Of a DNA stretch of 33,452 nt, positions 6,172 to 14,626 are shown piece after piece. Positions within the stretch are counted from its first letter, which is position 1. Every line of letters starts with the position of its first letter. The position numbers were made by a program, and so were the translations under genes. The stretch lies in NCBI GenBank assembly GCA_902798535.1, contig CADBWU010000015.1:1-33452 (forward strand), given 5' to 3'. The DNA comes from an uncultured Pseudomonadota bacterium (GTDB lineage Bacteria; Pseudomonadota; Alphaproteobacteria; RUG11792). The notes under the pieces were generated by a model that saw only the letters and a list, made by a program, of their open reading frames with translations, did no database searches and was not told the DNA's origin.

Positions 6172-6820
6172 CACGCGTTCGCTCAATCAGGCAAATTTTT
6201 TTCGTCCTTTTGGAAAAAAATAAAATATAACGTCTGATGTTTGTTGCCGCAAATTCATATTTTGCAACAAATTTTTCGAATGAATAATTCGAAGGGCTCA
6301 TATGACCTATTCTCAGTCTAGCACAATAACAATACAAAACGTCAAGCATTAAAAAGTCCCATCATCTATTTTTTTTCTGCATGATATAGAAGAGGTAAAT
6401 AAGAAATGCTAACCATATAAATATGCATGCATGCGTGATAAAAAACAATTCGCTGAAAGATAAATAATGGCAAAGTGATTTTTTTTGAAAAAAGAATGCT
6501 GTAGGTGTAATGGCGGTAGGAAAAATTTTTTTCGAGAAAATCAATTAATAAAATATGCAAAAATAGTCTTAAAATTGCCCTGTTTAAATAAAGTCTGAGC
6601 GAATGATTATGAAAAACAAGAGGCGGTAGCGTATCTGATATTTGCTCGAAAAATATGATTCAGTTGGGCTAAAGGCATTGCTAAGTTGCTCAAAAAAACA
6701 AGAAGTATAGCAGAACGCATTTTTGTGCATTTATTTGTCAATTATGCTACTTACAAATGTTTCCCCAAAATGTGAATTACATGCTATTCTGATACTAGGG
6801 GAAGATTTGGAGGATAAGTA
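6172..6820. other. Gene-free, very AT-rich stretch upstream of the SIMPL gene
   Basis: No open frame here has recognisable protein features. Small minus-strand frames at 6362-6560 are hydrophobic but in low-complexity T-rich sequence and are not accepted. Seen: a small inverted repeat ttcgaa-tgaataa-ttcgaa around 6275-6295, an atgcatgcatgc run near 6422, and a frame at about 6600-6775 that is open except for one TGA, possibly a decayed gene. The promoter of the SIMPL gene must lie in the last 150 bases but no convincing -35/-10 pair was found. Confidence 0.5.
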
Positions 6821-7537
6821 ATGAATATTCAAAATATGATAACCGGGTTACTCGCTGTTGCAATAATTGGTGGCGTTGGGCTAAAGACATTAAATGTGAT
6901 TGAGAAAAACAATTCATATATCTCTGTTAAAGGGCTTTCGGATCGCAATGTAGTGGCTGACTGCGCCATGTGGAAAATAACAGTGGTTACAGAAGCGAAC
7001 ACCATCAAAGAAGCGCAGGAAAAGATGAATAAAGATATGGATATCGTGACAAAATTTCTAAAAACAGAAGGCATAATGGATACGGAGGTAACGGATACTT
7101 ATTCCAAAACTCGTGATAAATTTTACTATGGGTGTGAACGTGACAATACACGTACTAAGAGATTTGACTTAAAAGGAAAGATAAAAATAAGAACAAATGA
7201 TATAAATAAAGTTAGGGCAATAAAATCAAAATTTTCACAATTACAAGAGCAAGGTATAAATATTAACGATGAAGTAAAGTATGTATACACAAAAATTGAC
7301 CAGTTACGTATCGAAATGTTGCAGGAAGCTGCGAAGGATTCTGAGACCAGAGCGCAAAAAATAGCCGAAACATTCGGTGCAAAAATAATAGGATTACGTA
7401 ATTTCACTAGTGGTAAATTTTCCATTTCTGCAGAGGATGCTGCTGTAACATCAGATAATGAATGGTATGAAGAGTATTCTTTAAATAAGCGATTAAGGGT
7501 TGTTGTTACGGGCACATTCAATTTACAGACGCGTTAA
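6821..7537 (+). CDS. SIMPL-domain (DUF541) envelope protein
   Basis: 238 residues from ATG 6821 with a good GGAGG six bases upstream. The N-terminus (IQNMITGLLAVAIIGGVGL) is one hydrophobic segment, a signal anchor or signal peptide. Next comes ISVKGLSDRNVVADCAMWKI, the start of the SIMPL domain (family typified by E. coli YggE), and the C-terminal KRLRVVVTGTFNLQT strand that closes it. The segment around residues 165-190 (LRIEMLQEAAKDSETRAQKI) also fits the family. SIMPL proteins are periplasmic or inner-membrane anchored; their biochemical role is poorly defined, with links to oxidative stress. It is monocistronic here, between a hairpin-rich gap and a dead transposon. Confidence 0.85.
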   Translation: MNIQNMITGLLAVAIIGGVGLKTLNVIEKNNSYISVKGLSDRNVVADCAMWKITVVTEANTIKEAQEKMNKDMDIVTKFLKTEGIMDTEVTDTYSKTRDKFYYGCERDNTRTKRFDLKGKIKIRTNDINKVRAIKSKFSQLQEQGININDEVKYVYTKIDQLRIEMLQEAAKDSETRAQKIAETFGAKIIGLRNFTSGKFSISAEDAAVTSDNEWYEEYSLNKRLRVVVTGTFNLQTR

Positions 7538-7574
7538 AATAGATTCGCAGAAAAGCACCATTATACCAAGCTCC

Positions 7575-8372
7575 TACTAGATGCTGTCGTCAAAAGGAAT
7601 TGCGGTAGAGCATGATGGAGGCGATTGTGAGGTAAGCTTGGAAGGATGAGATATTTTTGGTATATCGTGTTGAAATACCCCTAAATTTTTTAATTTTTAG
7701 AAAAAATTTTCAACAATATGCCTCTTTTTATACAATTCTTTATCATAATTCCTCTGCATTTTTGCGTTGCTCCGCGATGGAATTACAGCATTCATTCCAG
7801 TTTTTGCGACAAATTCAACTATACTTTTACTGTCATAACCCTTATCAGCTGTCAGGTATTTTGCTTTAAAATCCTTGTTCAATTCCTCTGCACGCTGGCT
7901 ATCGTGCACATTTCTGTCGGATATGAGTATCTTCAAAGGCATTCCGCGAGCATCTACAGCGATATATGCTTTGATTTCCACATTTCGCACCACTTGCTTT
8001 CATATGACATTTCACGTACGTCGCATCAATCATAATACTGTTCAAATCCGGCTCATCCATCACTGATTTCAATATTTTGTCCCAAATTCCGCGGTCTCGC
8101 CACCTCGTAAATCACCGACGCGTATTTTTCCAATCTCCATACTCCTTCGGCAAGTCCTGCCATGGCGCTCCCGTCAGCGTGCTGCAATTCTCAAAATCCA
8201 GAACACAGCATTAATAATCTGCCCGTATACCCAATATTTCCCGGAAGATTTACATTAATTTTGTGCAAAATCTCATCATTTATATCATTCCTATGCAACA
8301 TCTTTATATTTCACTTCAGATATTTTCAAGGCTATTCTATCACTTTTTAGCATCTTTGATGACAGCGTCTAG
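7575..8372 (-). mobile_element. Decayed IS5-family (IS1031/IS427-like) insertion sequence
   Basis: Imperfect terminal inverted repeats bound it: ctagatgctgtcgtcaaa (7575-7592) and the complement of tttgatgacagcgtctag (8355-8372), with CTA on both outer sides as a possible 3-bp target duplication. The transposase runs on the minus strand. Its N-terminal part (near 8300) reads HRNDINDEI and NVNLPGNIG, then FTRWRDRGIWDKIL, MIDATYVKCHMKASGAKCGN; the C-terminal part (7993-7697) reads YIAVDARGMPLKIL, LTADKGYDS and YKKRHIVENFF, all typical of IS5 orfA/orfB. Several frameshifts, stops and a small deletion at the DDE region join mean it is not functional by itself. Confidence 0.85.
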
Positions 8373-8623
8373 CTAATAACGTAATAAGCAAGTCTGAAAC
8401 TTGTTTGGTTGAAAGTAAAAATTCAGTTATACGAAGGCGCCTGGCACGGTTTCACCGGCGAACAAGTTGTCACTCAAAGGCGATAGATATGATTGCCGCC
8501 TCTTTGCTTTTGCTGTTTAATTAGGAACTTCTTTATTCGATAATAGGTTAGGAACACCTAAAATCAAGACTTGCTTTGTTTCTAATTCGTTCCGATTTTG
8601 ATAACATATGATGGAGCCGTAGG
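8373..8623. other. Intergenic region between the IS5 remnant and the HD gene
   Basis: About 250 bases with no accepted gene. A short plus-strand frame near 8391-8482 reads VKIQLYEGAWHGFTGEQ, weakly reminiscent of the end of a dienelactone-hydrolase-type protein, but it is too short to call. A GC-richer patch at 8435-8500 can form small stems. Confidence 0.4.
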
Positions 8624-9733
8624 ATGTTGGATAACGATATGAAATCACTGAGATTGAAGATTGCCTTAGGTTGCGCCGTAACGCTAATCATAGCAGAGGG
8701 CATATATTATCATCTGCAACATACCGGAAGTTACATTACTGTCTGGAATGAAAAAATTGAATGTGATGATATCGCTCCTGTGATAAATTCAGATGTCATG
8801 CAACGTTTAAAACACATAGATCAATCAGGTGGCGCAAGATATTTTTCACCTAAATTGCCAGCATTTTCTCGCTATGAACATTCTATTGGAGTATACGCAA
8901 TTTTGAAAAAAGCCGGAGTCTCGAAAAAGGAATTAGTAGCAGGATTGCTTCACGATGCATCGCATACAGTTTTTTCTCACGTTGGAGATTATATCTGGAC
9001 TGATGACGTGAATGAATACACCAAGGAAAGCTATCAAGACAAGACTCACCGCGAGTATTTGCACAGAAATAAGATGGAAACAATTCTCAACTCGATAAAC
9101 ATTACTCTTGATGATGCTGATATCAACAAAAATGACTACAAGGCGCTCGAACAACATCTCCCAGATATGTGTGCAGATAGAATACAATACAACATTCATA
9201 CAGGCTTCATAATGAAAATGATAACGCAGAAAGAAATAAAGGAAATAATGGAAGATCTTGAATTTAAGGATAATAAATGGTTCTTTAAAAATCTGGATAT
9301 AGCAAGGAAATTTGCAAATTTATCAATCTATTTCACGCAGAATTTTTGGGGGGCAAAATGGAATACAACAATGAATATACATTTCGCGAATGCTTTAAAA
9401 AGAGCACTGAAACTTAAGATAATAGAGAAAGATGACTTATTTTCCACTGACAAAATTGTTATGGACAAACTGGCAAAAAGCGATGATAGAATCATACAAT
9501 TGAATCTACAACAATGCCAAAACCCACTGAATAGACTTCCAGAGCAAAAGTATAAGACGGAGAAATTCTTGCCAAAATTCAGAGGGATTGATCCACTGAT
9601 AAGAAAAAAAGATGGGACATTTTCCAGGCTTACAGAAATGGATATTATGTTCAAAGCCAATTATGATACTGTTAAACAGTGGTGCGAAAATGGATATGAC
9701 ATTGATATTCTAGTTCCGCTTGTGGAGGAATGA
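8624..9733 (+). CDS. Membrane-anchored HD-domain phosphohydrolase
   Basis: 369 residues from ATG 8624 (GGAG 10 bases upstream). A hydrophobic segment at residues 12-27 suggests an inner-membrane anchor. The HD domain follows: MQRLKHIDQSGGARYF, SRYEHSIGVY (His86), GLLHDASHTVFSHVGDY (His110-Asp111), and DMCADRIQY (Asp185), the H...HD...D metal-binding set. The layout RYEHSxGV and LLHDxxHxxFSH is that of the dGTPase/SAMHD1-like branch rather than the HD-GYP branch, so a nucleotide or similar phosphate ester substrate is likely but not shown. It ends with an ATGA overlap on the Fis-like gene, so the two are translationally coupled. Confidence 0.8.
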   Translation: MLDNDMKSLRLKIALGCAVTLIIAEGIYYHLQHTGSYITVWNEKIECDDIAPVINSDVMQRLKHIDQSGGARYFSPKLPAFSRYEHSIGVYAILKKAGVSKKELVAGLLHDASHTVFSHVGDYIWTDDVNEYTKESYQDKTHREYLHRNKMETILNSINITLDDADINKNDYKALEQHLPDMCADRIQYNIHTGFIMKMITQKEIKEIMEDLEFKDNKWFFKNLDIARKFANLSIYFTQNFWGAKWNTTMNIHFANALKRALKLKIIEKDDLFSTDKIVMDKLAKSDDRIIQLNLQQCQNPLNRLPEQKYKTEKFLPKFRGIDPLIRKKDGTFSRLTEMDIMFKANYDTVKQWCENGYDIDILVPLVEE

Positions 9734-9990
9734 CCGTGAAATCAAGGAATATAGCCGATGCAATAGGGGCGCTCTTAGATGATTTTTTCTTAATACAAAA
9801 GGATATCAATAGGGTAAACAATTTGCACTCCGTTGTGATAAGGGAGGTCGAAGTTGCTATGATTCAAAAAGTTATGAATTGGGCATCTAGAAACAAAACC
9901 CAGGCAGCAAAAATTTTAGGAATAAGTAGGAATACCCTGACCAAGAAGATACAAGATTTGCAAATGGACATAGCGATTGATGAAAAATAA
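9730..9990 (+). CDS. Fis-family DNA-binding protein
   Basis: 86 residues. The C-terminal half, VEVAMIQKVMNWASRNKTQA followed by AKILGISRNTLTKKIQDL, matches the Fis helix-turn-helix (compare E. coli [20 protein letters not shown] and INRGTLRKKL). The N-terminal half has no recognisable domain and there is no AAA+ or receiver module, so this is a Fis-like nucleoid or regulatory protein, not an NtrC-type activator. GGAGG (9724-9728) is only one base from ATG 9730 but seven bases from the in-frame GTG at 9736, which may be the real start. It overlaps the HD gene at its start and mreC at its end. Confidence 0.85.
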   Translation: MTVKSRNIADAIGALLDDFFLIQKDINRVNNLHSVVIREVEVAMIQKVMNWASRNKTQAAKILGISRNTLTKKIQDLQMDIAIDEK

Positions 9991-10822
9991 TAATACGAGT
10001 AATTCGACACAAGTCTTGTTTGCTAAGTTTATGTCACATAATGGCATTTCCAGAAGCCATTTAATGGTTTTTTGTTTTGTGCTTTGCGCTTTGAGTGCTG
10101 GGCTAGACTACATGTCTGAGTTCCATGTTCATTCTATCCGCACTTCTTTAGAAAAGTCTGTAGCTCCACTTAAAATCAAAGCCCATCAATTGATACAGAT
10201 ACCTAAATTAGTGAAAAATTTTTTAGATATTAAGCATGAAAATGAATTGCTAAGACGAGAGCTGGATATCTTAAAAATTGAAAATATAAAAGCCAATGAA
10301 CAAATTCAAGAACTGGATGAAATAAAAAAAAATCTAAATATAAAATACAGTTCTGAACGGTTTGATTTAGCTGAAAAAGTTTTAGGATTTGAAGCATCAA
10401 TTTACAACTCTTGTATAATAATATCAAGAACGCATGAGAATATAGTTGACGACAGCATAGTAATCACGCCTGATGGTCTTGTCGGTGTAATCAACGCAGT
10501 TTATGAGAAAAGCGCGAAAGTTTTGCCATTAACAAATTCTCTAACCGCTATACCCGTAAAGACAAATTCTGGAATACATTTGATTATTAAAGGAACGGAT
10601 CAAAATGAAATGGTTGCTGTAGAAATAAAGCAAGATGACGCAATTTCAAAATTAACAGTTGGTGATATTTTGTATACCTCAGGAGAGGGAGGATTTTATG
10701 AAAAAGGCATTCCGGTGGCAAAAATTATAAACGTAGGTTCCAACAAAGCAGAAATACGTGCGACTCCGATTGTACAAGTATCACACGTAAATTACGTATG
10801 GATTATTAATTCGAAGAGATAG
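9980..10822 (+). CDS. mreC: Rod-shape determining protein MreC
   Basis: About 280 residues; ATG 9980 is preferred over TTG 9977. One transmembrane segment (around residues 27-45), then a coiled coil rich in Leu, Glu and Lys (about 65-105, KHENELLRRELDILKIEN), then the periplasmic beta domain with GFEASIYNSCIIIS, TPDGLVGVINAV, KVLPLTNSLTAIPVK and YTSGEGGFYEKGIPVAKI, all MreC hallmarks. MreC links MreB filaments to the elongation machinery of the cell wall. Neither mreB nor mreD is next to it, unlike the usual mreBCD order; instead it overlaps the Fis-like gene by 11 bases. Confidence 0.93.
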   Translation: MKNNNTSNSTQVLFAKFMSHNGISRSHLMVFCFVLCALSAGLDYMSEFHVHSIRTSLEKSVAPLKIKAHQLIQIPKLVKNFLDIKHENELLRRELDILKIENIKANEQIQELDEIKKNLNIKYSSERFDLAEKVLGFEASIYNSCIIISRTHENIVDDSIVITPDGLVGVINAVYEKSAKVLPLTNSLTAIPVKTNSGIHLIIKGTDQNEMVAVEIKQDDAISKLTVGDILYTSGEGGFYEKGIPVAKIINVGSNKAEIRATPIVQVSHVNYVWIINSKR

Positions 10823-10827
10823 CAGTT

Positions 10828-11718
10828 TTATTGAGCATCAAAGAAAGCCAGAATATTTAGACAGGAAAAAGTTGTCTGCATCAAACCAAAGCAGTTAATA
10901 AATGCCGGCGAATTTATTTTTTTTATTGATGGAAAAATAAATAAGTAAGAGAACAAGGAAATAAAACCAGATTTTGGCATTATATTAAAATAAACCAAAA
11001 ATGGCACACACAAGAATGCCAGATGAACCATCAGAAACAAAAGAGTATAAGCAAATTTAAGTCCATATTTTGTTGGTATGGTCGTTGTTTTTCCTTGTTC
11101 AAATTTGTAATCTCGTATGTTATTCGCCAATACAACGCATGTTGTGAGAAGCCCAAAAGGTATTGAAAAAAATAGATCCTTCAAGCAAAGTGTATGAGTT
11201 AAGGACAATATACAAGCGGAAAAAACCAAAAAACTATACACGATGAACACACAAACTTCGGCAAGTGCATTGTATTTAAATCCGAAAGGCTGTTCGCTAT
11301 AAAAAAGTGTGATAAAAGCAGCGAAAATGCCGGAAAATATCAATGTATAAGGTTGGAATATCAGTGCGCTCACTCCCGAAATTGATGCAAGCAAAAATGC
11401 CGTAACGCCTATGTATAAAACATGTTTTCTGGGAACTATACCAGTTATCAGCCGATATCTCGTTCCAGTCGAATGAGAGTCATCCACTCCACGTTCGCAA
11501 TCTCTGTATTCAGAAATAGTGTTTACAGCCAGGTTATACAGTAAAATTGACAAAGATACACACCAAAAAGAATTCATACTGCATACCTTATAATGGTGTC
11601 GCGTGTATAGATATGCGCAGATTACCAGTAATATAGGCATTACTAGGACGTGCACCCTAGACACCCGGGCATATAAAAAAATGTTACGTGCTATGTTTTT
11701 TAGTATTTCGGAACTCAT
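10828..11718 (-). CDS. UbiA-superfamily prenyltransferase, MenA-like
   Basis: About 296 residues with 8-9 hydrophobic segments, an integral membrane prenyltransferase. Both Asp-rich motifs are present: NTISEYRDCERGVDD (about residues 71-85 counted from the upstream TTG) and NNIRDYKFEQGKTT (about 204-217). The second form, NNxRDxxxDxxxGKxT, is typical of MenA (1,4-dihydroxy-2-naphthoate prenyltransferase, menaquinone pathway) more than of UbiA. No other men or ubi gene is nearby, so substrate is not certain. ATG 11718 was chosen; the frame is open upstream and an AGGAG at about 11750 sits near ATT and TTG codons in the same frame. It converges on mreC with only 5 bases between stops. Confidence 0.75.
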   Translation of the reverse strand: MSSEILKNIARNIFLYARVSRVHVLVMPILLVICAYLYTRHHYKVCSMNSFWCVSLSILLYNLAVNTISEYRDCERGVDDSHSTGTRYRLITGIVPRKHVLYIGVTAFLLASISGVSALIFQPYTLIFSGIFAAFITLFYSEQPFGFKYNALAEVCVFIVYSFLVFSACILSLTHTLCLKDLFFSIPFGLLTTCVVLANNIRDYKFEQGKTTTIPTKYGLKFAYTLLFLMVHLAFLCVPFLVYFNIMPKSGFISLFSYLFIFPSIKKINSPAFINCFGLMQTTFSCLNILAFFDAQ

Positions 11719-11998
11719 ATAGATGTAAACCAATACGATAAGAATATCGCTCCTTATTCACTTATGTCCAGCTATCTGATTTAATGAGAGTTTCACGTTA
11801 GCAATCAATCAGCCCATCGATAGAGCACGTGATGTGAAATCTGGCAAAGAGTGCTCTGGGTATTGCTAGGTTTTGAAGGGAATTTGTAACTACGATAAAG
11901 CTTCTTCTGCCCGTGTGATTCTCTCCGATAAGCTGTACTAATGCAAAAATCTTATTTTTAAGAGAGGGGGGCATCTTGATATATTGATAACTGCAATA

Positions 11999-12649
11999 GC
12001 TCTTGACTAGCATCTCTGAAAGAGATATGGTAAGAGGGTATAAAATACAGGCGTTTGAGCGATTACAAGGTAAAAAAAACTGTGAGGCGCTTTTGCGACG
12101 ATTTAACAGCGAGCACGACGTCTAAAATTTTATCCATAAATAGAAACACAATTAATGTATATTTTAACGAGTTTCGCGTAAAAATTTTGGCAAATTCTAT
12201 AAAAGAACATAGCAAATAATTTGGTATTTTTGAATTAGATGAAAGCTATTTTGGAGCACGTAGAATTCGTGGGAAAAGGGGTAGAGGAGCCGCTAGCAAC
12301 CCCCTGTTTTTGGCTTGCTAAAACGGGAGTAAAAACGTTCGTGCTGAATTGTTCAAAAGGGAAACTAGGGCAAGATACTGGAAGATTCGGCAATTCACAC
12401 CGACGGCTGGAGAGCGTATGATTTATTTTATTTGGGCACATTACCACAGTCAGAATGAATTTGCGTGTGGCAAAAGACATAATGTAAATGCCATCGAATG
12501 TCTTTGTAGTTTTTTCCGGAATACGGTAAGCAAAATTCAACAGATTGACAAGCAAATCTTTTGTCTCGCATTTGAAAGAATGTGAGTTCAGATCCTAACT
12601 ATAGATACGAAGGTTTGCTAGCTGTTTTGAAACAATGCCAGTCTAGAGC
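11999..12649 (+). mobile_element. Decayed ISXO2-like (IS1595 family) element, copy 1
   Basis: Bounded by inverted repeats gctcttgactagcat (11999-12013) and the imperfect complement of atgccagtctagagc (12635-12649). The plus strand encodes a broken transposase: KYRRLSDYKVKKTVRRFCDD, TASTTSKILSINRNTINVY, then after a TAA FELDESYFGARRIRGKRGRG, a frameshift, and SQNEFACGKRHNVNAIECLC. This is the ISXO2/IS1016 pattern (DESYFGGxRxGKRGRG; NEFARGKxHINGIESFW). Upstream ATG is mutated to ATA and there are several stops, so it is dead. It is about 140 bases shorter than copy 2, so it carries internal deletions. Confidence 0.85.
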
Positions 12650-13334
12650 CATTTTTATACCATCGATATGGCTTTGCGCATGCAAATTCATGTGTACTGC
12701 GTTACAAGTATCGACAAATACAGCTATTTATCTATGCTCTGCTCTGCGAAGTACAGGTTAAACGCGTGAGGCGCGAAACAGCGACTAGTTCATGAACATT
12801 TGGCACTCTAGAACCGAGTTTCGAGGTTTCATAAAATCTCGAACCGATAACCCAAGAACCGTATGATCCTTGCTAGCGGAGGTAAAGAGCAGGACTGACA
12901 TTTTCGCATCAGCTTCAAGCTCATTCCCGGTAACATGAATGCCCCGATTTAGAAACACGTTCCGCCGACATGATCCGCATCACAGCTTCTCCGTGTCGAA
13001 AGGGCAAGCAACAATCCCGAGAACCGCGCTATACAAATCCAAGACGACGCCGTCTCGAATCCATTGTACCCAAACTCGCCATAACTCGAGCCACTAGGCT
13101 CCGGTCGCTTGGCTCCGCCTCACATCAATTAGATTACCTAATAAAAGTTAATTTTTAATTACCAAAAGCATAAAATATTACCACGCGTCCGTTTTGAACT
13201 AAACCCAAAATTTATTAAAAATATGTGTTCCTGTCTGCAACTAAATCGTTCCAAAGTTCCACTTAATTTCTTTGTCCAAAATCTGCATTTTGCCATTTTC
13301 TTAACAGAAACTCCCCAAATGTCTAAATCTTTAG
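12650..13334. other. Gene-free region, including a GC-richer block (about 12740-13130) of unknown nature
   Basis: No gene recognised. The middle 390 bases are clearly richer in G and C than the flanks, with codon-like periodicity in no single frame: a minus-strand frame (about 52 codons) and a plus-strand frame (12970-13158) are both open but neither resembles a known protein. A stem tttcgag/ctcgaaa-like pair lies near 12820-12853. The last 190 bases are AT-rich; just past the rarA stop a minus-strand frame (IAKDLDIWGVSVKKMAKCRF) stays open for about 60 codons and may be a remnant. An RNA gene or imported fragment is possible. Confidence 0.4.
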
Positions 13335-14561
13335 CTATTTTTTGCTATTTCGTAGTTTGTCCCAATATTCAAGGCGCTTTCTTATTTCTCGTTCAAATCC
13401 ACGTTCGACAGGGTTATATAAATTTTGTTTCGCAAGCCCTTCGGGAAAATAGTTTTGCCCAGAAAATCCATTTGGCGTATCCGGATCATATACATAGCCA
13501 TTCGAGTAACCTTGTTCCTTCATAAACTTTGTTGGAGCATTTAGAATTTGTTTGGGAGGCATCAAAGAACCTGTTTTGTCCGCTAATTTCTGAGCATTAT
13601 TAAATGCAACATAACAAGCATTAGATTTTGGAGCAGTAGCCAAATAAATCACAGCCTGACAAATAGCCAACTCGCCTTCAGGCGATCCTAAAAAGGAATA
13701 TGCCTGCTGAGCAGCAATAGCTTGTTGTAGCGCATTTGGATCAGCTAGTCCTATATCCTCAACAGCAAATCGAACAAGTCGGCGCGCTATATACAATGGA
13801 TTTTCTCCTCCAGCTAACATCCGAGAAAACCAGTATAATGCCGCATTTACGTCAGAACCTCTAAGAGATTTATGTAGTGCACTTATCAAGTTATAGTGCT
13901 CATCGCCATGCTTATCATAGAGCACTGTGCGTTTTGAAAGGATTTTGGGCAATTTTTCTGCAGTAATTATTTCATTTTCCGCAACAAGATTGATTAACTC
14001 TTCGACCATATTAAGAAGATAGCGTCCATCTCCATTCGCCATTTCACACAATAATGTTTTAGCTTTTTGATCTAACGGAAGCGGTTTGCCCAGATAATTT
14101 TCGGCACGTCCTATTATAGTGCATAAATCATCAATGGATAACCGTTTAAAAACTATAACCTTACACCTTGACAATAATGCAGGACGAAGTTCAAAAGAGG
14201 GATTTTCTGTCGTTGTTCCAATAAGGGTGATATTGCCATTTTCCAAATGTGGCAAAAATATATCTTGTTGCGATTTATTTAAATGATGTATCTCATCCAC
14301 ATGCAAGAGCAACTTATTTCCGCGTTCAGCTATCTCAAACACTTGTTTAAATTGCGTAGCGCCACTTGTAACTGCTGACATCGTGACAACCTCTAAGCCA
14401 CACCTGCTTGCTATGATCTTTGCAAACGACGTCTTACCGCATCCAGGTGGGCCCCATAATATCATCGATTGTAGCCGGGTTAAATTTACTTTCCCTAAAT
14501 CCTCTCCAACTAGGTCACTTATATCGGTTGGTCTTAACAATTCGGCTAATGGTTTTTTCAT
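13335..14561 (-). CDS. rarA: Replication-associated recombination protein RarA (MgsA)
   Basis: 408 residues. An AAA+ ATPase of the clamp-loader clade that acts at stalled replication forks. Seen: PLAELLRPTDISDLVGEDLG, Walker A LWGPPGCGKTSF (about 35-46), Walker B LLLHVDEIHH (about 84-93), sensor 1 IGTTTENPSFELRPALLSR, and the C-terminal tetramerisation part with HYNLISALHKSLRGSDVNAA, WFSRMLAGGENPLYIARRLV, YVYDPDTPNGFSGQNYFPE, all RarA signatures. The segment between the N-terminal box and Walker A is several residues shorter than in E. coli. It is monocistronic, tail toward the GC-richer gap. Confidence 0.95.
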   Translation of the reverse strand: MKKPLAELLRPTDISDLVGEDLGKVNLTRLQSMILWGPPGCGKTSFAKIIASRCGLEVVTMSAVTSGATQFKQVFEIAERGNKLLLHVDEIHHLNKSQQDIFLPHLENGNITLIGTTTENPSFELRPALLSRCKVIVFKRLSIDDLCTIIGRAENYLGKPLPLDQKAKTLLCEMANGDGRYLLNMVEELINLVAENEIITAEKLPKILSKRTVLYDKHGDEHYNLISALHKSLRGSDVNAALYWFSRMLAGGENPLYIARRLVRFAVEDIGLADPNALQQAIAAQQAYSFLGSPEGELAICQAVIYLATAPKSNACYVAFNNAQKLADKTGSLMPPKQILNAPTKFMKEQGYSNGYVYDPDTPNGFSGQNYFPEGLAKQNLYNPVERGFEREIRKRLEYWDKLRNSKK

Positions 14562-14586
14562 TTATTGCCACTTAAACTTTGGACAC

Positions 14587-14622
14587 AAAAAAAAAGAGCT
14601 CGCTTTACGAGCTCCCTTTTTT
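14587..14622 (-). terminator. Rho-independent terminator of the Lys/Glu-rich protein gene
   Basis: Stem gagctcg (14596-14602) with cgagctc (14608-14614), five-base loop, followed on the minus strand by nine T residues (A run 14587-14595). It begins 5 bases beyond the stop at 14627. The plus strand also has a T6 tract after the stem, so it could act in both directions. Confidence 0.85.
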
Positions 14623-14626
14623 CGTT

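Noticed and set aside
6065-6560. Minus-strand frames of 60-94 codons
   Set aside because: They run through hairpin arms or T-rich low-complexity DNA, with no convincing start signals or protein pattern.
1289-6700. In-frame TGA codons in otherwise open stretches (2039, 24245, about 6657, the IS remnants), hinting at TGA read as Trp
   Set aside because: All occur in clearly decayed genes that also have frameshifts or TAA stops. Intact genes use TGG for Trp, and the HD gene ends at TGA exactly where the next gene starts. GC-to-AT mutation explains them.
8391-8482. Short frame reading LYEGAWHGFTGEQ, like the end of a dienelactone hydrolase
   Set aside because: Too short and unsupported by flanking sequence.
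11761-11776. 16-base match (agctatctgatttaat) to the exported-protein gene at about 267-282
   Set aside because: AT-rich and isolated; surrounding frames show no family motifs, so chance is likely.
12740-13130. tRNA-like or tmRNA-like elements suggested by ggttcgag and ctcgaa segments
   Set aside because: No cloverleaf, acceptor stem or tag-coding frame could be drawn.
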